Source of the DNA: Polynucleobacter sp. MG-27-Goln-C1
GTDB lineage: Bacteria; Pseudomonadota; Gammaproteobacteria; Burkholderiales; Burkholderiaceae
DNA length: 64,000 nt
Direction of reading: 5' to 3'
NCBI RefSeq assembly: GCF_018881905.1
Contig: NZ_JACVPM010000002.1
Coordinates: forward strand, 682,001 to 746,000
Both the position numbers and the translations under genes were made by a program. The notes under the pieces are model-generated. The model did no database searches. It saw only the letters and a list, made by a program, of their open reading frames with translations, and was not told the origin of the DNA. Every line of letters begins with the position of its first letter. The stretch's first letter is position 1. Below are positions 40,605 to 49,498 of the stretch, piece by piece.

Positions 40605-41444
40605 TTACATTCTGAGTGGATGGTCATAACCATCTACTTGAATAATTTCCAGCCCCTTACTGGATTTACCTGATTCGGGAATTTCCATGGCAGTCAGTTT
40701 GCCACCCCAGACGCAGCCTGTATCTAGCCCAATGACATTTCCATGTTGGAGCAACCCTAGAGTTGACCAGTGTCCAAAGTAAATCAGGGAATCTTGCGTT
40801 TTTCTCTTGGGGGTTTTGAACCAAGGGATATAGCCCTTCGGACCATCTTCGAAACCTTCTTTACTTTCAAACTCCATGGTGCCTGTTGGAGTGCAAAAAC
40901 GAATACGGGTTAGCGCATTGGTAATGACGCGTAAACGCTCGTAACCTTTTAGTGAGTTACTCCACTTATTTGGAGTATTGCCATACATATTCGCCAAAAA
41001 ATCTTTATAGGATTTTTTGCGAAGTACTTTTTCTACTTCTTGTGCACATTCAATCGTTTGCTGCAGATCCCATTGAGGCAGAACTCCGGCATGAACAGTG
41101 AGCACTTTTCCATTGCTCAGAGCCATCGGCCTGTGTCTAAGCCATTCAATGAGCTCAGCTCTATCAGGAGCATCCAGGATGGGTTGGACGGTATCTAGCC
41201 CCTTAGTTTTACGAATGCCTGCATCTACAGCCAGCAAATGCAGATCGTGATTTCCAAGAATACATTCAATGCGCTTTTCTTCTTGTAATTTCTTTAGATA
41301 GCGGAGGGTGCCTAATGAGTAGGGACCTCGATTCACAAGATCACCCAAAAAAATCATCTTAGATTGGGTGGGGAGTTTTTTGACGAGCGCCTTCAAAGAT
41401 GGTGCACACCCTTGAATATCACCTACGGCATAGATCTTGCTCAT
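40605..41444 (-). CDS. apaH: Bis(5'-nucleosyl)-tetraphosphatase, symmetrical
   Basis: Hydrolyses Ap4A, an alarmone that can also cap RNA. 279 residues with the metallophosphatase set: GDIQGCAPSL, FLGDLVNRGPYSLGT and ILGNHDLHLLAV, plus TVHAGVLPQWD and GHWSTLGL. It lies next to phrB on the same strand, 36 nt apart. The minus-strand TAAGAT lies 5 nt before its ATG. Convergent with hemL. Confidence 0.95.
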   Translation of the reverse strand: MSKIYAVGDIQGCAPSLKALVKKLPTQSKMIFLGDLVNRGPYSLGTLRYLKKLQEEKRIECILGNHDLHLLAVDAGIRKTKGLDTVQPILDAPDRAELIEWLRHRPMALSNGKVLTVHAGVLPQWDLQQTIECAQEVEKVLRKKSYKDFLANMYGNTPNKWSNSLKGYERLRVITNALTRIRFCTPTGTMEFESKEGFEDGPKGYIPWFKTPKRKTQDSLIYFGHWSTLGLLQHGNVIGLDTGCVWGGKLTAMEIPESGKSSKGLEIIQVDGYDHPLRM

Positions 41445-41449
41445 GCCCT

Positions 41450-41455
41450 ATCTTA
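41450..41455 (-). promoter_or_regulatory. -10-like TAAGAT directly before apaH
   Basis: On the minus strand TAAGAT, then AGGGC, then the apaH ATG. The 5-nt spacer leaves no leader. No clear -35 is seen. Confidence 0.35.
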
Positions 41456-41480
41456 AAGCGGAACTAACCAAAGTCCGTAA

Positions 41481-42971
41481 TTAAGTTGCAGAATCCTCAG
41501 AAGTCACTTTTTTAACTACGCTGTAGCGCACCAAGGTCTTTTTGCGTGCCTCATCGTGATTAACAACCGGTAGGGGATAGTCGCGTCCTAAAAGAATGCC
41601 TGCCGCTTCTAGCTCGATATGACCGGCTTCCCAAGGTGCATGAATGGATTTCTTGGAAAGCTTATCTAATTGAGGTAAGTAGCGACGGATAAATTTTCCT
41701 TCGGGATCAAACTTCTGGGATTGGGTTATCGGATTGAAGATGCGGAAGTAGGGTTGCGCATCGCATCCCGAAGAGGAGGCCCATTGCCATCCACCATTAT
41801 TGGAGGAAAGCTCAAAGTCATTGAGGTGTTTTGCGAAATACATTTCGCCCCAGCGCCAATCAATTCCTAGGTCTTTGGTGAGGAAGCTGGCAACCACCAT
41901 GCGTAAGCGGTTATGCATATAGCCACTTTGGTTGAGTTGGCACATGGCAGCATCTACTAATGGATAACCTGTTTTTCCATCGCACCAAGCTTTAAATAAT
42001 TTCTTGGCAGTAGCACCACTTTCCCACTCGATATTGTCATAGTCTGGTTTAAAGGCTGCACCCTCAGCCAGGCGTGGATGATTGGCCAGAATCATGAAAT
42101 AAAAATCACGCCAGATCAGTTCACTTAACCAGATTGTTGCACCCATGCTGCCAGCAAGCATGCGGCGATGAGCTTCACGTACCAAACCTCGTATTGAGAG
42201 CATGCCAAAGCGCAGGTGTGTGGACAGATAGCTCACACCTTTAATGGCAGGGAAGTCTCGACCGATTTGGTATTGATCAATGCGGTGGAGGAAGTCTTCT
42301 AAGAAACTCTGGCCACCCTCTGATCCTGGTGGAAGGTAGGCTTCAATCCCAGTTGGGCTAAAGCCCATGGATTCTAGAGATGGAAAGGGTGTCTGTAGTG
42401 ATTTGGGGATAGCACCTAACTGACCCTTTTTAGGATCGCAGTCATAGGCAGCAATATCTTTTTCTTGCAACGTCTTGAGCCAATTATTTTTATAGGGCGT
42501 AAAGATCGAGAACACGGTGTTGGAGTTGGTGAGAATTTCTTTCTTTTCAAAAATCACTTGATCTTTGAAAGTCTCCAATTCAATGCCAAGTTTCTCTAGA
42601 GATGCGGCAACAGAGGCATCGCGTGCAATTGCCGATGGCTCATAGTCATGATTGGTGTAAACGGTATTGACACCCAAAGCCTCTGCAATCTTTGGAATGC
42701 ACGTGGTGGGCTTTCCAAACTGAACAATGAGTCCGCCACCTAGTTTGCGTAATTGCTCATCGATTTGTTCTAGACCTTGCCAAATGAAGTCGACGCGTCG
42801 ATCATGTTTAAGGCCGCTTGCATGTAAATCTTCAGACTTCAGTGGATCCAGAATTTCGGTATCGAAGATAAATACTAGCCAAACTTGGTCATTATTTTTC
42901 AGGGCATGATGAAGAGCGGCATTGTCATATAGACGTAAATCACGGCGGAGCCAGACGAGAGCTTTTTTCAT
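41481..42971 (-). CDS. phrB: Deoxyribodipyrimidine photo-lyase
   Basis: A light-dependent CPD repair enzyme of 496 residues. The N-terminal antenna domain (ALVWLRRDLRLYDN) and the FAD domain are both complete: TIWLSELIWRDFYFMI, GYPLVDAAMCQLNQSGYMHNR and WASSSGCDAQPYFRIFNP. It belongs to the class I photolyase/cryptochrome family. Its presence fits a surface-water organism exposed to sunlight. TAATAT on the minus strand precedes its ATG by 7 nt. It ends 36 nt before apaH. Confidence 0.95.
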   Translation of the reverse strand: MKKALVWLRRDLRLYDNAALHHALKNNDQVWLVFIFDTEILDPLKSEDLHASGLKHDRRVDFIWQGLEQIDEQLRKLGGGLIVQFGKPTTCIPKIAEALGVNTVYTNHDYEPSAIARDASVAASLEKLGIELETFKDQVIFEKKEILTNSNTVFSIFTPYKNNWLKTLQEKDIAAYDCDPKKGQLGAIPKSLQTPFPSLESMGFSPTGIEAYLPPGSEGGQSFLEDFLHRIDQYQIGRDFPAIKGVSYLSTHLRFGMLSIRGLVREAHRRMLAGSMGATIWLSELIWRDFYFMILANHPRLAEGAAFKPDYDNIEWESGATAKKLFKAWCDGKTGYPLVDAAMCQLNQSGYMHNRLRMVVASFLTKDLGIDWRWGEMYFAKHLNDFELSSNNGGWQWASSSGCDAQPYFRIFNPITQSQKFDPEGKFIRRYLPQLDKLSKKSIHAPWEAGHIELEAAGILLGRDYPLPVVNHDEARKKTLVRYSVVKKVTSEDSAT

Positions 42972-42978
42972 AGCCCCT

Positions 42979-42984
42979 ATATTA
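42979..42984 (-). promoter_or_regulatory. -10-like TAATAT directly before phrB
   Basis: TAATAT followed by AGGGGCT and the phrB ATG on the minus strand; the 7-nt spacer predicts a leaderless message. Confidence 0.4.
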
Positions 42985-43050
42985 GGGCCAAATAGACGGA
43001 CTCGCTTGGCTTGCGAGTAATATCCTGCTTATTAAATAGACTGATCGCCA

Positions 43051-43869
43051 ATGGATACTTTATTTTTCATTTTTTCAAAAGTAGTGCAGTTTTGCATTGA
43101 GCCACTCAATTGGGTGATCGTTTTCGTGGCACTCAGTCTGTTATTTCTGAGTCTGAGAAAACCCCATCTTTGTAAACGATTCTTGCTTTTCGCTTTGGCA
43201 GACTTATTGCTGGTTGGATGGTTGCCAACTTCCGAGGTCTTTTTAAGGGTTCTTGAAGATAGCGTGCCTAAGGTTCAGCTTGCGCAGATGTCAGAAGCAG
43301 ACTTTGGTGGAATCATTATTTTGGGCGGCGCTATTGAGGGCGGTGAAATCGCTATTGATCGTGGTGAGGTATCAATTTATTCCTCAGCTGAGCGTGTTAC
43401 CAAAGCCTTTGAGCTCATTCGGAAGTATCCCGATCTACCCTTTATCTTTACTGGCTTTTCTGGGCGCTTATCACCGGTCGGCATGTCCGAGGCAGATGCA
43501 TTTAAGCAATTGGTTTCTGAGCAGGGTTTGCCAGACAAAAATGTCCATTATGAAAATCAGTCCCGCAATACCTATGAAAATGTCATATTGATGAAGCCGA
43601 TGATCTTGGAGTTGGGGGCTAAGAGCGCCAAAGAAGCTGATGTGCCCCCAAAACCTTGGCTAGTGATTACTTCGGCATCACATATGTACCGATCACTCAA
43701 GATTTTCCAAAACAAAGGGATTGCGGTAATTCCTGTCCCAGTGGATTACCAAACGGGCAATCGATTGCGCTGGGCTAGGTTCGATTTGGAGGATGGTGTC
43801 CAAAATTGGAATAAGGCGATGCATGAGCTAATTGGTATTTTGGCCTACTGGATCACCGGAAAGATCTAA
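43051..43869 (+). CDS. YdcF/ElyC-family (DUF218) membrane protein
   Basis: 272 residues with two N-terminal membrane helices (about 12-32 and 38-58) and a DUF218 domain. Typical blocks are GGIIILGGAIEGG, FIFTGFSGRLSP, YENQSRNTYENV and VITSASHMYRS. ElyC of E. coli, the best-known member, affects lipid-carrier-dependent envelope glycan synthesis, so a role in cell-wall or polysaccharide assembly is plausible. The exact activity is unknown. Divergent from phrB. Confidence 0.85.
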   Translation: MDTLFFIFSKVVQFCIEPLNWVIVFVALSLLFLSLRKPHLCKRFLLFALADLLLVGWLPTSEVFLRVLEDSVPKVQLAQMSEADFGGIIILGGAIEGGEIAIDRGEVSIYSSAERVTKAFELIRKYPDLPFIFTGFSGRLSPVGMSEADAFKQLVSEQGLPDKNVHYENQSRNTYENVILMKPMILELGAKSAKEADVPPKPWLVITSASHMYRSLKIFQNKGIAVIPVPVDYQTGNRLRWARFDLEDGVQNWNKAMHELIGILAYWITGKI

Positions 43870-43887
43870 CTCCGGCATAGAATTCGG

Positions 43888-43893
43888 TAAAAT
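43888..43893 (+). promoter_or_regulatory. -10-like TAAAAT directly before algH
   Basis: TAAAAT lies 8 nt before the algH ATG, predicting a leader of at most one or two bases. No ribosome site lies between them. Confidence 0.4.
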
Positions 43894-43901
43894 AAACCCA
43901 C

Positions 43902-44567
43902 ATGAACATGGCTAAAAAAGCCCCTGTGGGTCAAGCTGCAAAACCCACCCAGACCTCCCAAGCTTCTGCTTCTGGGTCCCCAATTGCTTATTCCGCTGAT
44001 CATCTAGCAAACCAATTCCTCATTGCTATGCCAGGCATGGTCGATCCCAATTTTGCGGGTTCAGTTATCTATCTTTTTGAGCATACCGAACGGGGTGCGA
44101 TGGGCTTAGTAATCAATCGCCCAACCGAGCTCGATATGGGTGCCTTATTTGAAAAAATTGAAGTCAAGCTAGAAGCTGAGCCAGTATCTGAACAGCCGGT
44201 CTATTTTGGCGGTCCAGTGCAAATCGAGCGTGGTTTTGTACTGCATGAGCCCACCACAGAGGTGGCTTACAGTTCTTCCTTGGCCGTCCCGGGCGGTTTG
44301 ACCATGACGACATCAAAGGATGTGCTTGAGGCAGTGGCAACAGGTTCTGGACCCAGTAAATTCTTAATGACCTTAGGTTATGCGGGCTGGAGTGCTGGAC
44401 AGCTCGAGGAGGAAATTACCCTTAATGGCTGGATCAATGTTCCCCTATCCCAGAAGCAAATGATTGAGATTATTTTTAATACACCCTCTAGCCAGCGCTA
44501 TGAGCGGACGATGGGTCTTTTGGGGTTTGACCCATCCCATCTATCTGGCGAGGCAGGGCATGCCTGA
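43902..44567 (+). CDS. algH: YqgE/AlgH family protein (UPF0301)
   Basis: 221 residues. After a polar start of about 30 residues comes the UPF0301 domain with NQFLIAMPGMVDPNFAGSV, ERGAMGLVINRPTELDM, VYFGGPVQIERGFVLH and LGYAGWSAGQLEEE. The molecular activity is not established. It is cotranscribed almost universally with ruvX, and here their ends overlap by 8 nt. A second in-frame ATG (MAKK) two codons later is possible. Confidence 0.92.
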   Translation: MNMAKKAPVGQAAKPTQTSQASASGSPIAYSADHLANQFLIAMPGMVDPNFAGSVIYLFEHTERGAMGLVINRPTELDMGALFEKIEVKLEAEPVSEQPVYFGGPVQIERGFVLHEPTTEVAYSSSLAVPGGLTMTTSKDVLEAVATGSGPSKFLMTLGYAGWSAGQLEEEITLNGWINVPLSQKQMIEIIFNTPSSQRYERTMGLLGFDPSHLSGEAGHA

Positions 44568-44985
44568 GGGCATTAAGAAGAGCGCAGAGTTGACGGTCAT
44601 GGCCTTTGACTTTGGGACACGACGTATTGGTGTTGCCGTTGGCAATACTCTGACCAAAGCTGGTCAGCCTTTGAAGGTTGTTGCAGAGCCATCTGAGGAT
44701 GTGCGCTTTAGCGCTATTCAGGCCCTCATCAAAGAGTGGCAGCCAAATCAGCTGGTTGTGGGACTACCGTGTCATCCCGATGGTACTGAGCATGAAATGA
44801 GTGCCAAGGCGCGCCGCTTTGGCAATCAGTTGCATGGACGCTTTCAGTTGCCGGTGGAGTGGGTGGATGAGCGCTATACCTCGGCTGTTTTAGAGGGTGA
44901 TCCCGATATGCGAGACAATTTGGATGCCGAGTCTGCGGCCTTAATTTTGGAGCAGTATTTTCTTGAAAAGAATTGGATTAGTTGA
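44560..44985 (+). CDS. ruvX: Putative Holliday junction resolvase / pre-16S rRNA nuclease
   Basis: 141 residues from the ATG at 44560, which overlaps the algH end. The RNase H-like fold starts with MAFDFGTRRIGVAVGN (D17 is the first catalytic acid), followed by VGLPCHPDGTEHEMS and WVDERYTSAVLE. YqgF family members process the 5' end of 16S rRNA in E. coli; the Holliday junction role is less certain. The pyrR gene starts 1 nt after its stop. Confidence 0.93.
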   Translation: MPEGIKKSAELTVMAFDFGTRRIGVAVGNTLTKAGQPLKVVAEPSEDVRFSAIQALIKEWQPNQLVVGLPCHPDGTEHEMSAKARRFGNQLHGRFQLPVEWVDERYTSAVLEGDPDMRDNLDAESAALILEQYFLEKNWIS

Positions 44986-44986
44986 G

Positions 44987-45493
44987 ATGAATGCAGAGCA
45001 GTCCTATCTGAAATTACTAGAGACTTTGAGTCAGCGTAAAAAGGCTGGCGATTCATTTGAGTTGGCTGGTCTTGCAATGGGTGGAGCTTGGATCGCAGAG
45101 CGTTTAGCTGCGGATTTAAATCTTCACCACTTTGGCGTGATTAATGTGGCTTTTCATCGAGATGACTATGCCGAGAAGGGAATGACAGCGCTTCGTACTG
45201 CCAGCACGATGTCTACCCATCTTCCTTTTGAGGTGAATGGCGCAAACGTAATTTTGATTGATGATGTTTTGCTAACGGGTCGTACGGTTCGTGCAGCGCT
45301 AAATGAGTTATTTGATTTTGGTAGACCTGCTCAAGTGGAATTGATGGTTTTGGCGGATCGCGAGAGCCGTGAGCTGCCGATCTCAGCTGACTTTGTAGGC
45401 GAGCAAGTGAGTGTTCTAGATAATCAAATATTGGTTTTAGAAAAAAATGACGCTGGCAAGTTCAGCTTCCAATTGGAGGAGCGCGCAGCATGA
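44987..45493 (+). CDS. pyrR: Pyrimidine operon regulator PyrR / uracil phosphoribosyltransferase family
   Basis: 168 residues from the ATG at 44987. The PRPP-binding loop [18 protein letters not shown] (88-105) and the PyrR-type FHRDDY (57-61) are intact. In Gram-positive bacteria PyrR attenuates pyr mRNA. In proteobacteria its role is less clear and may be transcriptional or enzymatic. It overlaps pyrB by ATGA. I see no anti-terminator structure before it, since ruvX ends one base upstream. Confidence 0.92.
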   Translation: MNAEQSYLKLLETLSQRKKAGDSFELAGLAMGGAWIAERLAADLNLHHFGVINVAFHRDDYAEKGMTALRTASTMSTHLPFEVNGANVILIDDVLLTGRTVRAALNELFDFGRPAQVELMVLADRESRELPISADFVGEQVSVLDNQILVLEKNDAGKFSFQLEERAA

Positions 45494-46470
45494 GCGGAAT
45501 GAATGGCTTATTAAACGACCCAGTAAATCAATTTAACGCTGCCGGTGAGTTAACTCACCTGTTAACTTTAGAGGATTTGCCGAAAGAGCAAATCCTCCAT
45601 ATTCTCGATACTGCACAACAGTTTGTGAGTGTCACGGATCCTGCGAGAGAGGTAAAAAAAGTACCGCTCCTTCGTGGCAAGAGTGTCTTTAATTTATTCT
45701 TTGAAAACTCCACTCGCACTCGCACTACTTTTGAGATTGCTGCTAAACGCTTATCGGCAGATGTGATTAACTTAGATATCTCCACTTCTTCAACTGCTAA
45801 AGGTGAGAGTCTTTTAGATACGATTGATAACTTGGTTGCGATGCAAGCGGATATTTTTGTTGTGCGACATGGCGTTTCAAGGGCGCCTATCGAAATTGCA
45901 CAACATGTGCCACCGCACGTGCACGTAGTCAATGCTGGTGATGGTAGTCATCAGCATCCTACTCAAGGCTTGTTGGATATGTACACAATGCGCCACTTCA
46001 AGAAAGACTTTAGTGGTTTGAAGGTAGCGATTGTGGGTGACATTGTTCATAGCCGTGTAGCGAAATCGAATATCTGCGCTTTGAGAACCTTGGGTTGTAC
46101 AGACATTCGTACGATTGGCCCTGAGAGTCTTTTACCAAGCGATTTAGACATGCTGGGAGTCAAGGTATTTCACAGCATGGAAGAGGGTTTAAAGGGCGTC
46201 GATGTTGTGATGACCTTGCGCATTCAGAAAGAGCGCATGGAAGCGGGACAAGTTCCAGAAGGCGATGCTTTCTTTAAACACTATGGGTTAACTCCTACAC
46301 GATTAGCCTTAGCTAAGCCTGATGCCATCGTGATGCATCCAGGCCCTATGAACCGCGGCGTAGAAATTGATTCTGCTGTGGCTGATGGTCCTCAGTCAGT
46401 TATTCTCAATCAAGTGACCTTTGGTATTGCGGTGCGCATGGCCGTTATGTCGATCGTTGCTGGTAACTAG
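45490..46470 (+). CDS. pyrB: Aspartate carbamoyltransferase, catalytic chain
   Basis: The first committed step of pyrimidine synthesis. 326 residues. The carbamoyl-phosphate site [12 protein letters not shown] and [11 protein letters not shown] are intact, with [10 protein letters not shown] and [11 protein letters not shown]. In many Burkholderiales pyrC (often an inactive dihydroorotase-like chain in ATCase complexes) follows directly. Here the polysaccharide genes begin instead, 24 nt after the stop. Confidence 0.97.
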   Translation: MSGMNGLLNDPVNQFNAAGELTHLLTLEDLPKEQILHILDTAQQFVSVTDPAREVKKVPLLRGKSVFNLFFENSTRTRTTFEIAAKRLSADVINLDISTSSTAKGESLLDTIDNLVAMQADIFVVRHGVSRAPIEIAQHVPPHVHVVNAGDGSHQHPTQGLLDMYTMRHFKKDFSGLKVAIVGDIVHSRVAKSNICALRTLGCTDIRTIGPESLLPSDLDMLGVKVFHSMEEGLKGVDVVMTLRIQKERMEAGQVPEGDAFFKHYGLTPTRLALAKPDAIVMHPGPMNRGVEIDSAVADGPQSVILNQVTFGIAVRMAVMSIVAGN

Positions 46471-46494
46471 TCACTATTGCGAACTGCTACGCAA

Positions 46495-47835
46495 ATGCAA
46501 AAAAAGAACTGGTTAATCCTGTCGCATGGTTTCAATATGGATGGGCGAGCATCTAGCCTTACCATCACCGACAAGATCCCGTATCTATTGGATGCCGGTA
46601 TCAAGCCGTATGTCTTTAGCGCAATTACCGGCATTAAAGATACCCGCTTCCCACATCGGCAATTTCTAGCTTGGGGCCCAGCAGCTTTCCGTTTTGATTT
46701 TCGTCATTGGATTGCAAACCAGTATGGTCGTGGACCATTCTATAAAGTTGCTACAGGTTTAGTTTCTTTATTGCTCGCGCCATTTATCGCACTAGAGAAA
46801 TCCTTTCTTGGCTACTCTAGTCAGTGGTCTTGGGCGATGCCAGCCTATATGCACGGCTTAAAGCTAATCAGAGATGGTAAGGTTGATTTAATTTATTCGA
46901 CTGGGGGTGCTTGGTCTGCGCACTTAGCAGGTTTATGGCTCAAGAAAAAAACTGGCCTACCTTGGATTGTGGAAATTCATGATCCACTGGTAATACGCCA
47001 AAGTCCAATTGATCCCGGATTTGGCAAGCCAAAAAACCGAGACGCACAATTTCGTCAATATCTAGAAAAGCAGATTTGTAAATATGCAGATTTGGCTTGG
47101 TGGTTTACAGATGGTGCTTTGCATTACGCAAAGGTGCGCAATACCAACCTCAACACACCAAATAATGCGCATGGTTTTATGGTTCTTCCGGGCGCTGAGC
47201 CACCAGGAGGATTAAGTAAGTCGAAGATGCATCAGTATTCAGACCATCTGAATTTATGCCACTTTGGATCGCTAGCCAATGATCGCTCACTCTCAACCAT
47301 CTTGAAAGCCCTTGTACCATTATTCAAGAAATTTCCTGAGGCTAGGCAGCGGATTCGGGTTCATGCTTATGGCGCGCCTTTAGATCCATTGACAAGCGAG
47401 TCAATTAAAAATCTTCAGTTCGAAGATGTATTGCTAGCCCATGGTAGATTGGAGAGAGATCCAGTAACCGGTAAATCGGGTAGAGAGCGCGTAGTAGAAA
47501 AGATGCAGTCAGCTGATGTATTGATTCTTCTGCATGGCAATGATGAGTGGTGTGCTGAGTACATACCTTCCAAGCTCTACGACTATCTATGGACTGGGCG
47601 TCCGATTTGGGGTATCACACATCGCAATCCTCAACTTGATCAGATGTTACTGGAGCGGTCGGCTTATTTGAGCCCTCAAAGCGATATCGAGGCCGTTGAA
47701 CTTGCTGTGGAAAGAATTTGGTTGGACTGGAAAAATAGAAGACTAATTGAGCCTAAGTGGTTGCCAGTGGGTGTGAATCAGGCTGCGTATAGAATACTTT
47801 TAGAAGTTCAAGAAAAAACCGAAAGAAGCATTTGA
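46495..47835 (+). CDS. Glycosyltransferase family 4-like protein
   Basis: 446 residues from ATG 46495; the open frame reaches a TTG at 46477, but the MQKKNWLILSHGF start looks natural. It has a Rossmann-type N-terminus (NWLILSHGFNMDGRASS), a middle DLIYSTGGAWSAHLAGLWLKK segment and a C-terminal domain with HGRLERDPV and YIPSKLYDYLWTGRPIWG. The last motif is the usual nucleotide-sugar region of GT4 enzymes. It probably adds a sugar to a surface glycan. Donor and acceptor are unknown. It overlaps the next gene by 4 nt. Confidence 0.75.
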   Translation: MQKKNWLILSHGFNMDGRASSLTITDKIPYLLDAGIKPYVFSAITGIKDTRFPHRQFLAWGPAAFRFDFRHWIANQYGRGPFYKVATGLVSLLLAPFIALEKSFLGYSSQWSWAMPAYMHGLKLIRDGKVDLIYSTGGAWSAHLAGLWLKKKTGLPWIVEIHDPLVIRQSPIDPGFGKPKNRDAQFRQYLEKQICKYADLAWWFTDGALHYAKVRNTNLNTPNNAHGFMVLPGAEPPGGLSKSKMHQYSDHLNLCHFGSLANDRSLSTILKALVPLFKKFPEARQRIRVHAYGAPLDPLTSESIKNLQFEDVLLAHGRLERDPVTGKSGRERVVEKMQSADVLILLHGNDEWCAEYIPSKLYDYLWTGRPIWGITHRNPQLDQMLLERSAYLSPQSDIEAVELAVERIWLDWKNRRLIEPKWLPVGVNQAAYRILLEVQEKTERSI

Positions 47836-48731
47836 AAGATCTAGTTCTCTATTGCAAGTCTTATAGCCAAGATTTTCTGCGCTTAAAGCGGTTGCTGGCT
47901 TCAATTGATAAATACAACGTCGATCGCATACCATTTTATATTTCGACGCCAACTGCCGAGAAGGCATTATTGGAGGGTGTAATCGGTCAGGTGGGTTACA
48001 TCTGGGTGGCGGATGAGCAAATCGTTGCCTCTAATCCTCGCGCTGATTTAGTTCGTTACCGTGAAATGTCCGGAAGACTCTCCCAACAGATTATAAAAGC
48101 AGAATTTTGGAGATTAGGTTTAGCTGAAAACTATCTTTGCTTGGATTCTGATAGCAAATTTATTCGTGATTTTAAAAAATCGGACCTTGTTACAGATGAG
48201 AATACCCCTTACACCGTCCTGCATCAAAATAAAGAGCTATTTCAAATTGCAGCTAATCGTGGGCACCTTCAACTGAAGCGAAATCTCGGGATGGAAGCTG
48301 AGCGTGTTCAGAAATTATTCAATCGAGTTGGCCCCAGTTTTTATTGCGCGCCAGCCCCATTCAACTGGTCAGCTAGAGTCTGGCAATCTTTGGATCAAGA
48401 GTTTTTACAACCCAAAGGCATTGGCATTTGGGATCTCATTACCTCGGATCACCCAGAGTCTTTGATATATGGGGAGGCGGCCTTGAAATATCACGCTATC
48501 CCCTTAATTGCAATTGAGCCTTTATTCCGAACATATCACTATGACTGGCAGTTTTTTTTAATGAAGCGTTTGGGTGAAACTGAAACTAAATTAGCAGAAA
48601 ATTATTTCGGCGTGATTTATCAGTCTGCTTGGGATGTGGATAGCCATTTTGGTGCCTCAAAAAAATCACTGCCATCTCAACTATTGAGACGTATTAAGCG
48701 TTTTGCTAGATATTTGCAAAGCTATTTTTAG
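47832..48731 (+). CDS. DUF6492-like probable glycosyltransferase (TTG start)
   Basis: 299 residues, starting at a TTG inside TTGA, which overlaps the previous stop. The pattern KDLVLYCKSYSQDFLRLKRLL and, near residue 98, NYLCLDSDSKFIRDF resembles GT-A-like proteins of the DUF6492 type: the DSD could bind a metal and nucleotide sugar. No signal peptide or membrane helix is seen. The exact family is uncertain. The AT content rises in this gene compared with the housekeeping genes. Confidence 0.6.
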   Translation: MKDLVLYCKSYSQDFLRLKRLLASIDKYNVDRIPFYISTPTAEKALLEGVIGQVGYIWVADEQIVASNPRADLVRYREMSGRLSQQIIKAEFWRLGLAENYLCLDSDSKFIRDFKKSDLVTDENTPYTVLHQNKELFQIAANRGHLQLKRNLGMEAERVQKLFNRVGPSFYCAPAPFNWSARVWQSLDQEFLQPKGIGIWDLITSDHPESLIYGEAALKYHAIPLIAIEPLFRTYHYDWQFFLMKRLGETETKLAENYFGVIYQSAWDVDSHFGASKKSLPSQLLRRIKRFARYLQSYF

Positions 48732-48735
48732 TTTT

Positions 48736-49491
48736 ATGCATAACTTGCCACCAATCATTCTCACCTCAAGTGTTATTGCGATGGATCAATCGGTCCATCT
48801 CAAAGATGAAAAATTAAGGATATTCCATACTTTAGAATCAATTAAAAAGTGGTTGAATATATCCCCTAAAAACAAGTATGTATTGTGTGATGGATCGGGA
48901 TTTGATTTCTCTTCGTTAGTAGCGGAGCACTTTCCAAATGCAAATATTGAATGCTTATCGTTCAACAATGATCCTGCTTTAATTAAAATCCATGGGAAGG
49001 GGTTTGGCGAAGGGGAAATTATTCGTTATGCTCTAGGGCATTCAGAAACTCTACATGAATCCCAATGGTTTGCAAAATGTACTGCAAAACTGTGGGTCGA
49101 TAATTTTTTGGGATGCACTGAAAAGTGGGACGGGAGATTTCTGTGCCAAGCATTTTTTTCAAATGCATTCTCTTTGAAGAAATCTCGACTTGAATATATT
49201 GATACACGTTTTTATTTGGTGGAAAAACAGTTTTATCAAAAATATTTTTTAAATGCCCATATTGATATTGGGGGGGGTAGTGGAATTAGCATCGAGGATA
49301 AATTCCTTGATATCGCTAGGGGCGCGCAACTAGAGGGCTTTATTTTTTCTACTCCTCCCGTAGTTTGTGGTGTAGGGGGAGGCTCTGGAAAATATTACAA
49401 AAACTCTTCAATTCGAAGAATCAAGGAGAGACTTCGCTCCTGGATTGTTTCTCATCATTCAAAATTTCAATCTCTTTTTTATAGGCCTTAA
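48736..49491 (+). CDS. Protein of unknown function in the polysaccharide island
   Basis: 251 residues from ATG 48736, 4 nt after the previous stop. I do not recognise the family. Visible features: an N-terminal strand-like PPIILTSSVIAM, then YVLCDGSGFDFSS, KGFGEGEIIRYAL and FAKCTAKLWVDNF, and a Gly-rich HIDIGGGSG / VGGGSG pair near the C-terminus. The S..F.K.T.K.W.DN pattern faintly recalls capsule-type transferases that share 'K.TGRYF' segments. No signal peptide is seen. The DNA is distinctly AT-rich. The position suggests surface-glycan synthesis, but no activity is assigned. Confidence 0.65.
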   Translation: MHNLPPIILTSSVIAMDQSVHLKDEKLRIFHTLESIKKWLNISPKNKYVLCDGSGFDFSSLVAEHFPNANIECLSFNNDPALIKIHGKGFGEGEIIRYALGHSETLHESQWFAKCTAKLWVDNFLGCTEKWDGRFLCQAFFSNAFSLKKSRLEYIDTRFYLVEKQFYQKYFLNAHIDIGGGSGISIEDKFLDIARGAQLEGFIFSTPPVVCGVGGGSGKYYKNSSIRRIKERLRSWIVSHHSKFQSLFYRP

Positions 49492-49498
49492 CTAAGTT

